Of a stretch of 64,000 nt of DNA, positions 1 to 7,532 are shown piece by piece. The notes below the pieces were generated by a model. The model saw only the letters and a list, made by a program, of their open reading frames with translations. It was not told where the DNA came from and searched no databases. Every line of letters begins with the position of its first letter. The first letter of the stretch is position 1. The DNA lies in contig JAVBOW010000010.1 in NCBI GenBank assembly GCA_031550125.1, forward strand, positions 1 to 64,000, given 5' to 3'. The stretch comes from JAVBOW01 sp031550125 (GTDB taxonomy: Bacteria > Bacteroidota > Bacteroidia > Bacteroidales > Rikenellaceae). The translations under genes and the position numbers were made by a program.

Positions 1-213
1 TACGCTTACCGCGACCGTAAGAACAAAAAGAGGACTTTCCGCAGCCTGTGGATACAGCGTATAAACGCCGCGTCGCGCAGCCACGGATTGACCTATTCGG
101 AATTTATGGGACGCCTCGCCGCCAAAGACATCAAGCTCAACCGCAAGGTGCTTGCCGACCTGGCGATGAATCATCCCAAAGCATTCGAGAAAGTGGTTAA
201 AACAGTTAAATAG
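1..213 (+). CDS. rplT: 50S ribosomal protein L20, C-terminal part
   Basis: The reading frame is open from base 1 to the TAG at 211-213 and gives 70 residues. The basic start (YAYRDRKNKKRTFR) and the stretch around LWIQRINAASRSHGLTYS are typical of L20, which binds 23S rRNA early in large-subunit assembly. L20 is about 115 residues, so roughly the first 45 lie outside the window. It is normally the last gene of infC-rpmI-rplT, which fits the terminator 20 bases downstream. Ile codons here are a mix of ATC and ATA. Confidence 0.95.
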   Translation, partial: YAYRDRKNKKRTFRSLWIQRINAASRSHGLTYSEFMGRLAAKDIKLNRKVLADLAMNHPKAFEKVVKTVK

Positions 214-232
214 ACAGCCGCAAGGCAAGCAG

Positions 233-260
233 GCCCCGGAAGAGATTCCGGGGCTTTTTA
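233..260 (+). terminator. Rho-independent terminator of rplT
   Basis: GCCCCGGA and TCCGGGGC form an 8-bp stem with a 6-base loop, followed by a T-rich run. It lies 20 bases after the rplT stop. Confidence 0.9.
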
Positions 261-277
261 TTTCCGTTAAAAATTTT

Positions 278-285
278 TACCTTTG
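278..285 (+). promoter_or_regulatory. Bacteroidetes -7 box (TACCTTTG) for the serpin gene
   Basis: This matches the TAnnTTTG consensus and follows an AT-rich stretch. The serpin start codon is about 250 bases downstream, and repeat copy A lies between them, so the repeat would be transcribed as leader RNA. Confidence 0.65.
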
Positions 286-321
286 ACTGGCGCGCCGTCA
301 AACCGGACGAGGACGGGAAAC

Positions 322-530
322 GGATCAGTCCGAAAAGTAGGTTGGCGTTAATATGCGTGACGTAAAAAACGCTGCGCCTTACGATAACGACGCCGAGCAT
401 AGCGTACGTCAAGTTTCGCTTATCGTTTGAGCTTCAGACCAAAGCGGGCTGAAGTCCGTGAAAACGTGAAACGAGAAGGATAAGTGAAAGATGATGTGCG
501 ATATGCGCGGCCTGCATAAAATCGAACCCC
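322..530 (+). repeat. Dispersed palindromic repeat, copy A (in serpin leader)
   Basis: It begins GGATCAGTCCGAAAA and continues GGTTGGCGTTAATATGCG, matching the left end of copy B at 7409. Its middle (TTTCGCTTATCGTTTGAG, then AGTCCGTGA, then AAGGATAAGTGAAAGATGAT) is nearly identical to copy C1 at 37612-37805. The right end is degenerate and stops 2 bases before the serpin ATG. CTTATC and GATAAG inside it are opposed arms of a large hairpin. The copy lies between the -7 box at 278 and the start codon. Confidence 0.85.
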
Positions 531-532
531 TT

Positions 533-1762
533 ATGAAACATTTAGCCTTTGCAATATCCATATTTGCGGCCGCATGTTCCGCTCCCGACAGCAAAGAGAC
601 CGGATGCAATCCCGTGGGCGACAACAAATACATCCCCATAGAACTCACGCGCGCGGAAGCCCTGCAGGTAGAGGCAGACAACGCCTTCGCCCTGGACTTC
701 ATCAAACGGGCCAACGCCCTGGAACCAGGCAAGGACATATTCGTTTCGCCGCTGAGCCTGGCCTTGGCCCTGGGGATGGCGTACAACGGCGCGGCCGGCG
801 GGACGAAAGCGGACATAGAAACCGCCCTGCGAAGGAACGGTCTGACGTCGCAGGAGATAAACGACTATTACCGCAAGATAGCACAGGCTCTATTGTCGGC
901 CGACGCGACTACGGACATGCGCATAGCCAACTCGATCTGGACCCGCCTGGGCTTTCCTGTCCTCGAAAATTTCTATCAGGCCAACCGGTCGTATTACAAC
1001 GCCGAGGCGCGCGCGCTGGATTTCGATTCGCCACAGGCCGCAGACGAGATAAACTGCTGGTGCAGCGACAATACGGAGGGGAAAATAAAGGCCGTAATAG
1101 ACCGTATACCCCCCGAAACGGTGATGTACATTCTCAACGCAACATATTTCAAAGGCGTATGGGCCAATAAATTCGACCCGGGGAAGACCGTCGAGGGCGA
1201 TTTCACCGCCTCCGGCGGCCAGGTAAGGCGGACACCGTTCATGAAACGGACGCTCAAGGCGGGATACTGCTCCGACGCCACAATAGAGGCGGCCGAGTTG
1301 CCCTACGGCAACGGCGCGTTCTCGATGGTGGTGGTAATGCCGCGCACGGGTACGGTGGACGACATGGTCGGCGGGCTGACGGCTGAAAAATGGGCGGCAT
1401 GGACAACTTTCCGCAATGTGGAATTACACCTCGAACTGCCAAAATTCAAAATGGAGTACGAACAGACGCTCAACGGCATACTCTGCGACATGGGAATGGG
1501 CGTAGCTTTCGATGCCGCCAGAGCCGACTTTTCGGCCATAAACCCCGATGGGGGGCTTTTCATATCGACCGTAAAGCAAAAGGCATTCGTCTCGGTGGAC
1601 GAAGAGGGTACTGAGGCCGCCGCAGTGACGGTGATAGGTATCGGAACCACCTCGATAAGCGATCCGGAAAAAGTCCCGTTCGTGGCCGACAGGCCGTTCC
1701 TGTTCGTCATAAGGGAGAGAAGTACGGGCGCAATAATTTTCGCAGGCATATATGGCAAATAG
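533..1762 (+). CDS. Serpin-family protease inhibitor, lipoprotein
   Basis: This 409-residue serpin is a suicide inhibitor of serine or cysteine proteases. The start is placed at 533 because MKHLAFAISIFAAAC is a lipoprotein signal with its lipobox Cys at residue 15. The in-frame ATG at 491 lies inside repeat copy A (the same bases occur at 37761) and is probably not used. The reactive-loop hinge (EEGTEAAAVTV, about residues 357-367) has the small residues expected of an inhibitory serpin, and the C-terminus PFLFVIRERSTGAIIFAGIYGK-like segment is canonical. It overlaps the GH43 gene by 11 bases. Likely surface- or periplasm-anchored defence against host or gut proteases (inference). Confidence 0.93.
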   Translation: MKHLAFAISIFAAACSAPDSKETGCNPVGDNKYIPIELTRAEALQVEADNAFALDFIKRANALEPGKDIFVSPLSLALALGMAYNGAAGGTKADIETALRRNGLTSQEINDYYRKIAQALLSADATTDMRIANSIWTRLGFPVLENFYQANRSYYNAEARALDFDSPQAADEINCWCSDNTEGKIKAVIDRIPPETVMYILNATYFKGVWANKFDPGKTVEGDFTASGGQVRRTPFMKRTLKAGYCSDATIEAAELPYGNGAFSMVVVMPRTGTVDDMVGGLTAEKWAAWTTFRNVELHLELPKFKMEYEQTLNGILCDMGMGVAFDAARADFSAINPDGGLFISTVKQKAFVSVDEEGTEAAAVTVIGIGTTSISDPEKVPFVADRPFLFVIRERSTGAIIFAGIYGK

Positions 1763-2684
1763 ATTCCTTTGTTCCATCCTGCTGGCGCTATGCGCCGCAG
1801 GCGCGTCGGCGCAGGATAAACGCGTGCGTTACGGCGATCCTTTCATCCTGTTGCACGACGGCGTCTACTACGCCTACGGCACGAGTCTGAGCGACGGTTT
1901 CGAGGTTCTCGTCTCGGACGACCTGCACGCTTGGCGGCGTCCGGGCGGCGTACGCACAATGGCGCTCAAAAAAGGCGACGCGTGGGGCGAGGATAAATTC
2001 TGGGCGCCCGAAGTACACCGGCGCGGCGACACCTTCTACATGTACTACAGCGCCGGCACGCGCATATGCGTCGCCACGGCCGCCTCGCCCCTGGGACCGT
2101 TCACGCAGGACGAACGCAAACCCCTGCTCGACGGAGAGCAATGCATAGACAACTCGCTCTTTACGGACGACGACGGACGCAGTTACATGTTCTTCGACCG
2201 TTTCAACGACGGCCTGAACGTATGGGTGGCCGATATGGACGAGAACCTGACGGCGCTCAAACCCGAAACGATGACAAAATGCATAGCCGTAAGCCAGCCG
2301 TGGGAACGCTCGCAAGGCCGGGTGAACGAAGGGCCGTACGTAATAAAACACGCCGGACGCTACTGGATGACCTATTCCGGCAACGACTTCCGCAGCAAGG
2401 ACTACGGCATAGGGGTGGCCACCGCAGACTCCTTGCACGGACGCTGGACGAAATACGACGGCAACCCCGTGTGGCAGAGACCGGGAGGCCTGGTAGGCGT
2501 GGGACACAGCGCCATGTTTGTAGACAGGCAGGGGACGCTGAGGATAGTCTTCCACGCCCACAGCGACACGGCCAAAGTGTCGCCGAGGGCAATGTACATA
2601 TCGACGGTGCGCTTCGAGAATAAAGGCGGAAGAGAGGTTATGACCGTCGGCCCTGAATACATAACCGCCGTAATGGCCGAATAA
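1752..2684 (+). CDS. Glycoside hydrolase family 43-like, secreted
   Basis: 310 residues with a cleavable signal peptide (residues 1-20, ending GASA). It has the five-bladed propeller pattern of GH43: catalytic base Asp29 in RYGDPF, pKa-modulating Asp133 in IDNSLF, and the acid Glu193 in NEGPYV. GH43 enzymes are beta-xylosidases, alpha-L-arabinofuranosidases or galactosidases; the sequence alone does not fix the substrate. Its ATG lies inside the 3' end of the serpin gene (11-base overlap), so the two are probably translationally coupled, an unusual pairing. No SusC/SusD pair is nearby. Confidence 0.88.
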   Translation: MANRFLCSILLALCAAGASAQDKRVRYGDPFILLHDGVYYAYGTSLSDGFEVLVSDDLHAWRRPGGVRTMALKKGDAWGEDKFWAPEVHRRGDTFYMYYSAGTRICVATAASPLGPFTQDERKPLLDGEQCIDNSLFTDDDGRSYMFFDRFNDGLNVWVADMDENLTALKPETMTKCIAVSQPWERSQGRVNEGPYVIKHAGRYWMTYSGNDFRSKDYGIGVATADSLHGRWTKYDGNPVWQRPGGLVGVGHSAMFVDRQGTLRIVFHAHSDTAKVSPRAMYISTVRFENKGGREVMTVGPEYITAVMAE

Positions 2685-2695
2685 ACCGCATGTTC

Positions 2696-2734
2696 GGATC
2701 GATCTGAGTTTTGTCGACAATTGAGACAAATCCT
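2696..2734. repeat. Remnant ends of the dispersed repeat family
   Basis: GGATCGATCTGA at 2696 resembles the left end and AATTGAGACAAATCC at 2720-2734 resembles the right end (AATTGAGACTGGTCC) of the family, with almost nothing between them. It directly abuts the inferred left end of the mobilizable element. Confidence 0.5.
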
Positions 2735-2879
2735 TAACACTTTAAAATAAACTTCTAACTAAAAAGCGGAATTAGGCAGAGCGTAGCAATTCGACTGAAA
2801 TCGTGTGAGTTACGCCCTGTTTTGCTTAGTATTGCAACAGACGAAAAACCAAATCTAAGCAGAATTGCGCAGGAGTTCC

Positions 2880-2994
2880 GTTACTATCCCGTTACTTGGT
2901 AACAAACGCAACTTTCTTGCTATCGGGTTCTTTTTCAGCGTCTTGCGCCGTTTTGCATACCGTCCGGTAACTCAATGATAACTAATTTTGTAAC
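2880..2994. promoter_or_regulatory. Cluster of GTTAC/GTAAC words, candidate integrase arm sites
   Basis: GTTAC or its complement occurs at 2880, 2891, 2899, 2967 and 2990, just upstream of the integrase, and recurs as a pair at 6992-7007 near the other end. Such clustering is typical of arm-type binding sites of tyrosine recombinases. The assignment is inference. Bases 2735-2879 hold no gene that I can see. Confidence 0.4.
2983..2990 (+). promoter_or_regulatory. -7 box (TAATTTTG) for the integrase
   Basis: Matches TAnnTTTG 23 bases before the integrase ATG. It overlaps a GTAAC word, so integrase binding could repress its own promoter (inference). Confidence 0.5.
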
Positions 2995-3012
2995 CAGTAA
3001 AAACATTGAGTT

Positions 3013-4245
3013 ATGCGATCAACATTCAAAGTCCTCTTCTACGTGAAGAAAGGCAGCGAGAAGCCCAACGGCAACCTGCCTTTGATGTGCCGTATCACCG
3101 TAGACGGCGAAGTTAAACAATTTAGTTGTAAAATGGATATTCCGCTCCATTTATGGGATGTGAAGAACAACCGGGCGGCTGGAAAGAGCGTACAGGCGCA
3201 GAAAATCAACCAAGCTATCGACCGTATCCGGGTAGACGTGAACCGCCGCTATCAGGAATTGATGCAGACGGACGGCTATGTTACCGCCGAGAAGCTGAAA
3301 AACGCCTATCTCGGTATCGGGGTAAAGCAGGAAACCCTGTTAAAGCTGTTCGAGCAGCACAACGCCGAATTTGAGAAGAAAGTAGGACACAGCCGGGCGC
3401 AGGGTACATTCTCCCGCTACCGTACCGTATGCAAGCACGTCCGGGAGTTTCTCTCCCTTTCCTTTCATCGGGAAGATATACCCCTTAAAGAACTGAACCT
3501 TACCTTTATCAACGATTTCGAGTACTACCTGCGGGAGGAAAAGAAATGCCGTACCAATACCGTGTGGGGGTATATGATTGTCCTGAAACATATCATCTCC
3601 ATTGCCCGGAATACCGGACTATTGCCGTTCAACCCCTTTGCGGGCTATATCAATAGCCCCGAAAGCGTGGATAGGGGTTATCTCACCGAAGAAGAAATCC
3701 AGACGCTTATAGAGGCTCCCATGAAAAACCAAACCTACGAACTGGTGCGCGACCTCTTCGTATTTTCTGTTTTCACCGGGTTATCGTATGCAGACGTGAA
3801 GAACCTCACCACCGACAACCTACAAACGTTCTTCGACGGCAACCTGTGGATCATCACCCGCAGGCGCAAGACCAACACCGATTCAAATATCCGCCTGTTG
3901 GACGTTCCCAAGCGGATAATAGAGAAGTATAAAGGCTTAACGGGCGATAACCGTGTGTTCCCTGTTCCGAGTAACAGCAGTTGCAACGAAAAGTTGAAGA
4001 AGATAGGTAAACAGTGCGGTATCAAGACCCGGCTGACATTCCATGTCGCCCGACATTCTGCGGCTACCACAATTTTGTTATCGCACGGGGTACCAATAGA
4101 AACCGTGAGCCGTATTCTCGGACACACCAATATCAAGACCACGCAGATATACGCCCGGATAACCAACCAGAAGATAAGCCGGGATATGGAAACCCTATCG
4201 CATAAGTTAGAGGGCATGGAGAAAAATATCTGCAAGGCTATCTGA
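3013..4245 (+). CDS. Tyrosine recombinase/integrase, IntDOT-like
   Basis: 410 residues: N-terminal arm-binding domain (about 1-100), SAM-like core-binding domain (about 105-205) and catalytic domain (about 220-400). Visible active-site residues are His344 and Arg347 (HVARH), His371 (LGHTN) and the nucleophile Tyr380, with a basic RRRK stretch at 283-286. The position usually held by the first catalytic Arg is Ser258 (TGLSYADV), as in the CTnDOT integrase IntDOT, which also lacks that Arg. It would catalyse integration and excision of the element. Codon use and GC are lower than in neighbouring host genes. Confidence 0.93.
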   Translation: MRSTFKVLFYVKKGSEKPNGNLPLMCRITVDGEVKQFSCKMDIPLHLWDVKNNRAAGKSVQAQKINQAIDRIRVDVNRRYQELMQTDGYVTAEKLKNAYLGIGVKQETLLKLFEQHNAEFEKKVGHSRAQGTFSRYRTVCKHVREFLSLSFHREDIPLKELNLTFINDFEYYLREEKKCRTNTVWGYMIVLKHIISIARNTGLLPFNPFAGYINSPESVDRGYLTEEEIQTLIEAPMKNQTYELVRDLFVFSVFTGLSYADVKNLTTDNLQTFFDGNLWIITRRRKTNTDSNIRLLDVPKRIIEKYKGLTGDNRVFPVPSNSSCNEKLKKIGKQCGIKTRLTFHVARHSAATTILLSHGVPIETVSRILGHTNIKTTQIYARITNQKISRDMETLSHKLEGMEKNICKAI

Positions 4246-4303
4246 TACCGTTCGCTGTATCGTTTATCCGCGACCGACCGGGAGGGCTTTTAGAAAAGCC
4301 ATA

Positions 4304-4363
4304 GCTTATTAGGGCATTTTCTTAACGCATCCGTTTCACTACTGCTAAAAATGCCCCAATAAG
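4304..4363. other. Candidate origin of transfer (inverted repeat ahead of mobV)
   Basis: GCTTATTAGGGCATTTT (4304-4320) and AAAATGCCCCAATAAGC (4347-4363) form 17-base arms with one mismatch around a 26-base loop. MobV-type relaxases usually nick within such an inverted repeat just upstream of their own gene. It could instead terminate the integrase transcript. The C-rich stretch at 4378-4400 follows it. Confidence 0.5.
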
Positions 4364-4465
4364 CCAAAGGGATAAACCCCTCTGGACACCCCCCGGCGGT
4401 CGTACCGACCGTAACCGCTTTGGGCGGTAATCACGGCAAATTATCCACCTTAAAATTTCCCTCAA

Positions 4466-5734
4466 ATGGGCTATGCAGTCTTACATATACAGAAGCCGAA
4501 AGGCAACGACAGCGGAACGACCGCCCACATAGAGCGGACGGTCAGCCCCGCCAACGCCGATAAGGAACGGACACCCCTGAATCAAAACCTGATCCGCTAC
4601 CCGGACGGGATAGAAACCCGCACCCAAGCCATACAGCACCGGATTGAGAACGCCGGGATAAGGCGCAAGATAAGCCATAACCAAGTCCGGGCGTTGCAGG
4701 TCATGCTATCGGGTACGCCCGAAGATATGCACCGCATACAGGCGGCGGGAAAATTGGACGATTGGTGCAGGGACAATATCAAGTGGTTGCGGGAGACGTT
4801 CGGGGAGGATAACGTAGTTTCCGCAGTTCTGCACATGGACGAGAAAACGCCCCATATTCACGCTACCGTAGTTCCTATCGTTACCGGTGAAAGAAGAAAA
4901 GCCCGCAGGAAGAAAGAGGACGGAAAGCCGGAGCGGGAGAACAAACCGGAGCAGGACAAGCCCGCAAAAAAGCAGTACCGCAAGAAGCCCGCCGATACCG
5001 TCCGGCTATGCTCGGACGATATTATGACCCGCGAGAATCTGGAATACTTTCAGGACAGCTACGCCCAGGCGATGAACAAATACGGCTTACAGCGGGGTAT
5101 CAAAGGCTCGGATGCTCGGCACATCACCACCCCGCAGTATTACAGGGAGTTATACCGACAGAACGAATACCTCAAAGAAGATATAGAACACCTGCAGGAA
5201 CAGAAACAGGAGGTTTACGACAAGGTTCGGGACTTGTACGACCGCAAGGACGAGGCGCGGGATAAATTCCTCGATATGCACGATTACGCCCGAAACAAGG
5301 AGAAAGAAATCGCGGACATGGAATCCCGCCTGCAACAACTCAAACAGGAGGGCGAGCCGTACAAAGCGCAGGAAGATATAAACCTGCTGCTGGCTATCCT
5401 GCCGACACTGGGCGAGAACCTGCGTATGGCGCAGCTATGCAAGGGCGTAGGATTGACCGTAGAGGCTATTAGGAAGCTGTTTAGGGGCGAAACGCTCTCC
5501 GTTACTGGCAAGCTACAATCGGCTGAACATCATCGGTCATTCGAAGTGCAGGACGCCAAAATGCAAATCTTAAAGGAGCGAGGCGAGCCGAACGCCCCCG
5601 ACAAGTACCGCCTATCTATCAACGGGCAAAATATAATCGACTGGTTCAGGGAACAATACCAACGGGTGAAACAATCCGTAAGACCGCATATAAAACCTAT
5701 CCCACCCAAACAAAAGAGAGGTCAAGGAGTATAG
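4466..5734 (+). CDS. MobV-family relaxase (Pre/Mob)
   Basis: 422 residues. The N-terminus has HIER at 21-24 and the metal-binding motif HMDEKTPHIH with His123, Asp125, Glu126, His130 and His132, diagnostic of Pre/MobV relaxases. These nick oriT and stay bound to the 5' end for transfer. A Lys/Arg/Glu-rich linker at about 143-175 and a long coiled coil at about 225-300 follow. Related proteins are BmpH of Tn5520 and the mobilization proteins of Tn4555 and pBI143. It is the only gene between the integrase and the cargo gene. Confidence 0.93.
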   Translation: MGYAVLHIQKPKGNDSGTTAHIERTVSPANADKERTPLNQNLIRYPDGIETRTQAIQHRIENAGIRRKISHNQVRALQVMLSGTPEDMHRIQAAGKLDDWCRDNIKWLRETFGEDNVVSAVLHMDEKTPHIHATVVPIVTGERRKARRKKEDGKPERENKPEQDKPAKKQYRKKPADTVRLCSDDIMTRENLEYFQDSYAQAMNKYGLQRGIKGSDARHITTPQYYRELYRQNEYLKEDIEHLQEQKQEVYDKVRDLYDRKDEARDKFLDMHDYARNKEKEIADMESRLQQLKQEGEPYKAQEDINLLLAILPTLGENLRMAQLCKGVGLTVEAIRKLFRGETLSVTGKLQSAEHHRSFEVQDAKMQILKERGEPNAPDKYRLSINGQNIIDWFREQYQRVKQSVRPHIKPIPPKQKRGQGV

Positions 5735-5811
5735 TATAGCCCACTAATATGACAAGTACAAATAAGGGCAACGGTTTAAGAGGTAATTTGCGTTGAATCC
5801 CAAATATTTGC

Positions 5812-5819
5812 TAAATTTG
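5812..5819 (+). promoter_or_regulatory. -7 box (TAAATTTG) upstream of the DHFR-like cargo gene
   Basis: Matches TAnnTTTG. The leader to the ATG at 5998 would be about 170 bases. A second partial match lies at 5782-5790. Confidence 0.45.
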
Positions 5820-5997
5820 CAGTAGAAATATTTGAGTCTTCAGAAGCTTACGATAAATAATAACACCCGACAGCCATGTAATGGAAGCAAGTTATCCAAA
5901 AGCTAAAATTAGCTTCGATAATAAGCTAATTTCCGGTTAGGGGGCGTGGCAGATAGTACAAGAAATAAAATGTTTAAATAACAAAAAAAAAGATAAA

Positions 5998-6528
5998 ATG
6001 GCAAAAGTGGTACTTTACATTGCAACATCATTAGATGGATACATTGCAAGAACCGACGGAAGTTTAGATTGGTTATATGCAATTCCCAATCCTGAACAAA
6101 TAGACCATGGATATAACGATTTTTTCAGCAAAATCGGCACGACAATAATGGGAGGTAATACATACCGAGAGATTATTGGATTTGGAGTCGATTGGCCATA
6201 TACTGAAATAGACTCTTATGTGGTCAGTAACAATAGGAACACATTGATTAAAAGTCCGAAAACGCATCTTATTTCTGAAAATCTTAAGGCTTTTGTGAAT
6301 AAGATGAGAGAGACAGAAATACAAGATATTTGGCTTATTGGCGGCGGAAAGTTAATAACTCACTTCCTAAACAATGATTTAATAGATAAGATGATTTTAA
6401 CGATAGTGCCAACTATAATCGGTAATGGAATTAGACTGTTTCCTGATAATCCTAAAGAATCTACTTGGAATTTAACGGATGTTGTTAAATTTAGTACAGG
6501 TGTGATTAACCTAACATACGAGAAATGA
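5998..6528 (+). CDS. Dihydrofolate reductase-fold protein (RibD C-terminal-like)
   Basis: 176 residues in the DHFR/RibD-C superfamily, similar to the YyaP/YwjB type. Seen: N-terminal beta strand KVVLYIATSLDGYIA, TTIMGGNTYREI (nucleotide loop) and IWLIGGGKLITHFLN (second phosphate loop). These proteins bind NADPH; whether this one reduces dihydrofolate and so gives trimethoprim tolerance, or acts on another pterin or flavin precursor, cannot be told from sequence. It is clearly richer in A+T than all neighbours, so it was probably captured from a low-GC donor as cargo of the element. Confidence 0.8.
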   Translation: MAKVVLYIATSLDGYIARTDGSLDWLYAIPNPEQIDHGYNDFFSKIGTTIMGGNTYREIIGFGVDWPYTEIDSYVVSNNRNTLIKSPKTHLISENLKAFVNKMRETEIQDIWLIGGGKLITHFLNNDLIDKMILTIVPTIIGNGIRLFPDNPKESTWNLTDVVKFSTGVINLTYEK

Positions 6529-7087
6529 TAATAGCGCCACCTAACTCACTGTACCTGTTTTCAAGCAGGGTGACGAGCGGTTTGCACCGTCTGTCACTCG
6601 TTACAGCGTCTGTCTCGGTGGATAGTTCCGCACCCGCAAACCCGCTCGAAAGTAGCTGTGAGAACGTTGGGCGAATTGTTGTAAAGAAGATACAATATTT
6701 GCTTAGCAAATCCTGATAAACGGGATAATCCTTTATTTATCTGAACACAAAGGTATATTCCAAGAGCGAAACGTCAACACCAAGCCGCAAGCGGTTTTTA
6801 GAAATTTCTTCCTTTTTGCTTCACAAAAAGAGTAAATCTCTAAAAAGTGTTGCCTTATTCGCTCTTTCCATAGGACGGGTGTTTACCAGATAAAAAAAGG
6901 AAAATATATACTTGAAGTACCAAAGAAATTCCGTACCTTTACACCCGAGTTATTTGACAGTATAGCACCGCAAATCGCTGAAATACGCACGGTTACTAAC
7001 TCGTTACCTCTGAAATTCCAAAACTCCGCTAAGAGTTTATTTATCAATTAGTTATGTCAAATCGTTGAAAATCTAAAATAAATTATT
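6529..7087. other. Non-coding right part of the mobilizable element
   Basis: No convincing gene: short ORFs on both strands at 6506-6716 resemble nothing I recognise. The stretch holds a long imperfect inverted repeat (6757-6870), a possible -7 box TACCTTTA near 6932, the GTTAC pair at 6992-7007 and the putative attachment repeat at 7056-7085. Confidence 0.5.
6757..6870. repeat. Long imperfect inverted repeat
   Basis: CCAAGAGCGAA...CAACAC on the left pairs with GTGTTG...TTCGCTCTTTCC on the right, and inner segments GTTTTTAGAAATTT / AAATCTCTAAAAA and CTTTTTG / CAAAAAG pair too. The apex is near 6821. It could be a structured RNA, a terminator pair or a recombination end. Confidence 0.6.
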
Positions 7088-7258
7088 ATGGAAGAAAAGG
7101 TATTGAAGGCCCTCTCCGGAGGACGCGCACTGAAAGCCGCCGAAGTTGCAGAAGAGGTAGGTATCACAAAAGACGAGGCCGCTAAAATAATCAAGAAGCT
7201 CGTAAAGGACGGCAAGGCCTATTCGCCTGCCATGTGCAAATACGAAGTCAAGAAGTAA
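7088..7258 (+). CDS. Small winged-helix-like protein (56 aa)
   Basis: A 56-residue ORF, MEEKVLKALSGGRALKAAEV at its start, ending KYEVKK. It reads as a helix-turn-helix/wing: VAEEVGITKDEAAKIIKKLV looks like a DNA-recognition helix pair and the rest like a short wing (GKAYSPAMCKYEV). Short proteins of this type are common in Bacteroidales and their role is unknown. Its codon use matches the host, so I place it just outside the mobile element. The strong double hairpin downstream closes the transcript. Confidence 0.85.
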   Translation: MEEKVLKALSGGRALKAAEVAEEVGITKDEAAKIIKKLVKDGKAYSPAMCKYEVKK

Positions 7259-7288
7259 ACTCTCTTTCAGGGGATCGTTTACGCCTAC

Positions 7289-7364
7289 GGCGGCCAGCCC
7301 GTTTCAGGGCCGGCCGCCTATCTGTCAAAGCAAACGTCGGGCAGGCCTGCCCGACGTTTGCTTT
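7289..7364 (+). terminator. Two hairpins after the small winged-helix gene
   Basis: The first pairs GGCGGCCAGCCC with GGGCCGGCCGCC (7289-7318). The second (7327-7364) is a perfect 38-base palindrome of 19-bp arms without a separate loop, followed by TTTATT. At least the second should act as a terminator in either direction. Confidence 0.75.
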
Positions 7365-7381
7365 ATTCCGATAAAATAGCC

Positions 7382-7389
7382 TAAATTTG
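7382..7389 (+). promoter_or_regulatory. -7 box (TAAATTTG) for the TRIC-channel gene
   Basis: TAnnTTTG match. Repeat copy B (7409-7513) lies between this box and the ATG at 7533, the same arrangement as copy A and the serpin gene. Confidence 0.65.
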
Positions 7390-7408
7390 CACCCGCAATC
7401 CAAAATTA

Positions 7409-7513
7409 GATCAGTCTGAAAACAGGTTGGCGTTAAGATGCGCTCTCGCAAGGAAGCGTCGCTCCTTACGATAACGACGCTGTGTGCGGCCAACGTATAA
7501 TTTAGACCCATCT
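7409..7513 (+). repeat. Dispersed repeat, copy B (in TRIC-channel leader)
   Basis: Left end GATCAGTCTGAAAACAGGTT, then GGCGTTAAGATGCG; right end GCCAACGTATAATTTAGACC. The right end read in reverse complement (GGTCTAAATTATACGTTGGC) mirrors the left, so the copy is bounded by about 25-base imperfect inverted ends. Inside, GCGTCGCTCC...GACGC forms small hairpins. This is the short form (about 105 bp) lacking the central palindrome of copies A and C1. Confidence 0.85.
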
Positions 7514-7532
7514 CCAAAATCTGTTATCCAAG

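Larger units (their letters stand above)
2725..7085. mobile_element. Small integrative mobilizable element (Tn5520-like layout)
   Basis: The segment holds an IntDOT-like integrase, a candidate oriT, a MobV relaxase and one AT-rich cargo gene, and separates host-like sequence on both sides. This minimal integrase-plus-relaxase design is known from Bacteroides Tn5520. Boundaries are uncertain. I used an imperfect 30-base repeat (2725-2754 and 7056-7085, 22 identities by eye, sharing CAAATC and TAAAATAAA). A second direct repeat, GTTACTAtCcCGTTAC at 2880-2895 versus GTTACTAaCtCGTTAC at 6992-7007, fits integrase arm sites at both ends. No conjugation genes are present, so transfer would need a helper element. 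Confidence 0.6.

Noticed and set aside
6506..6716. Two overlapping short ORFs on opposite strands after the DHFR-like gene
   Set aside because: Each mirrors the other, no motif or start signal; treated as non-coding.
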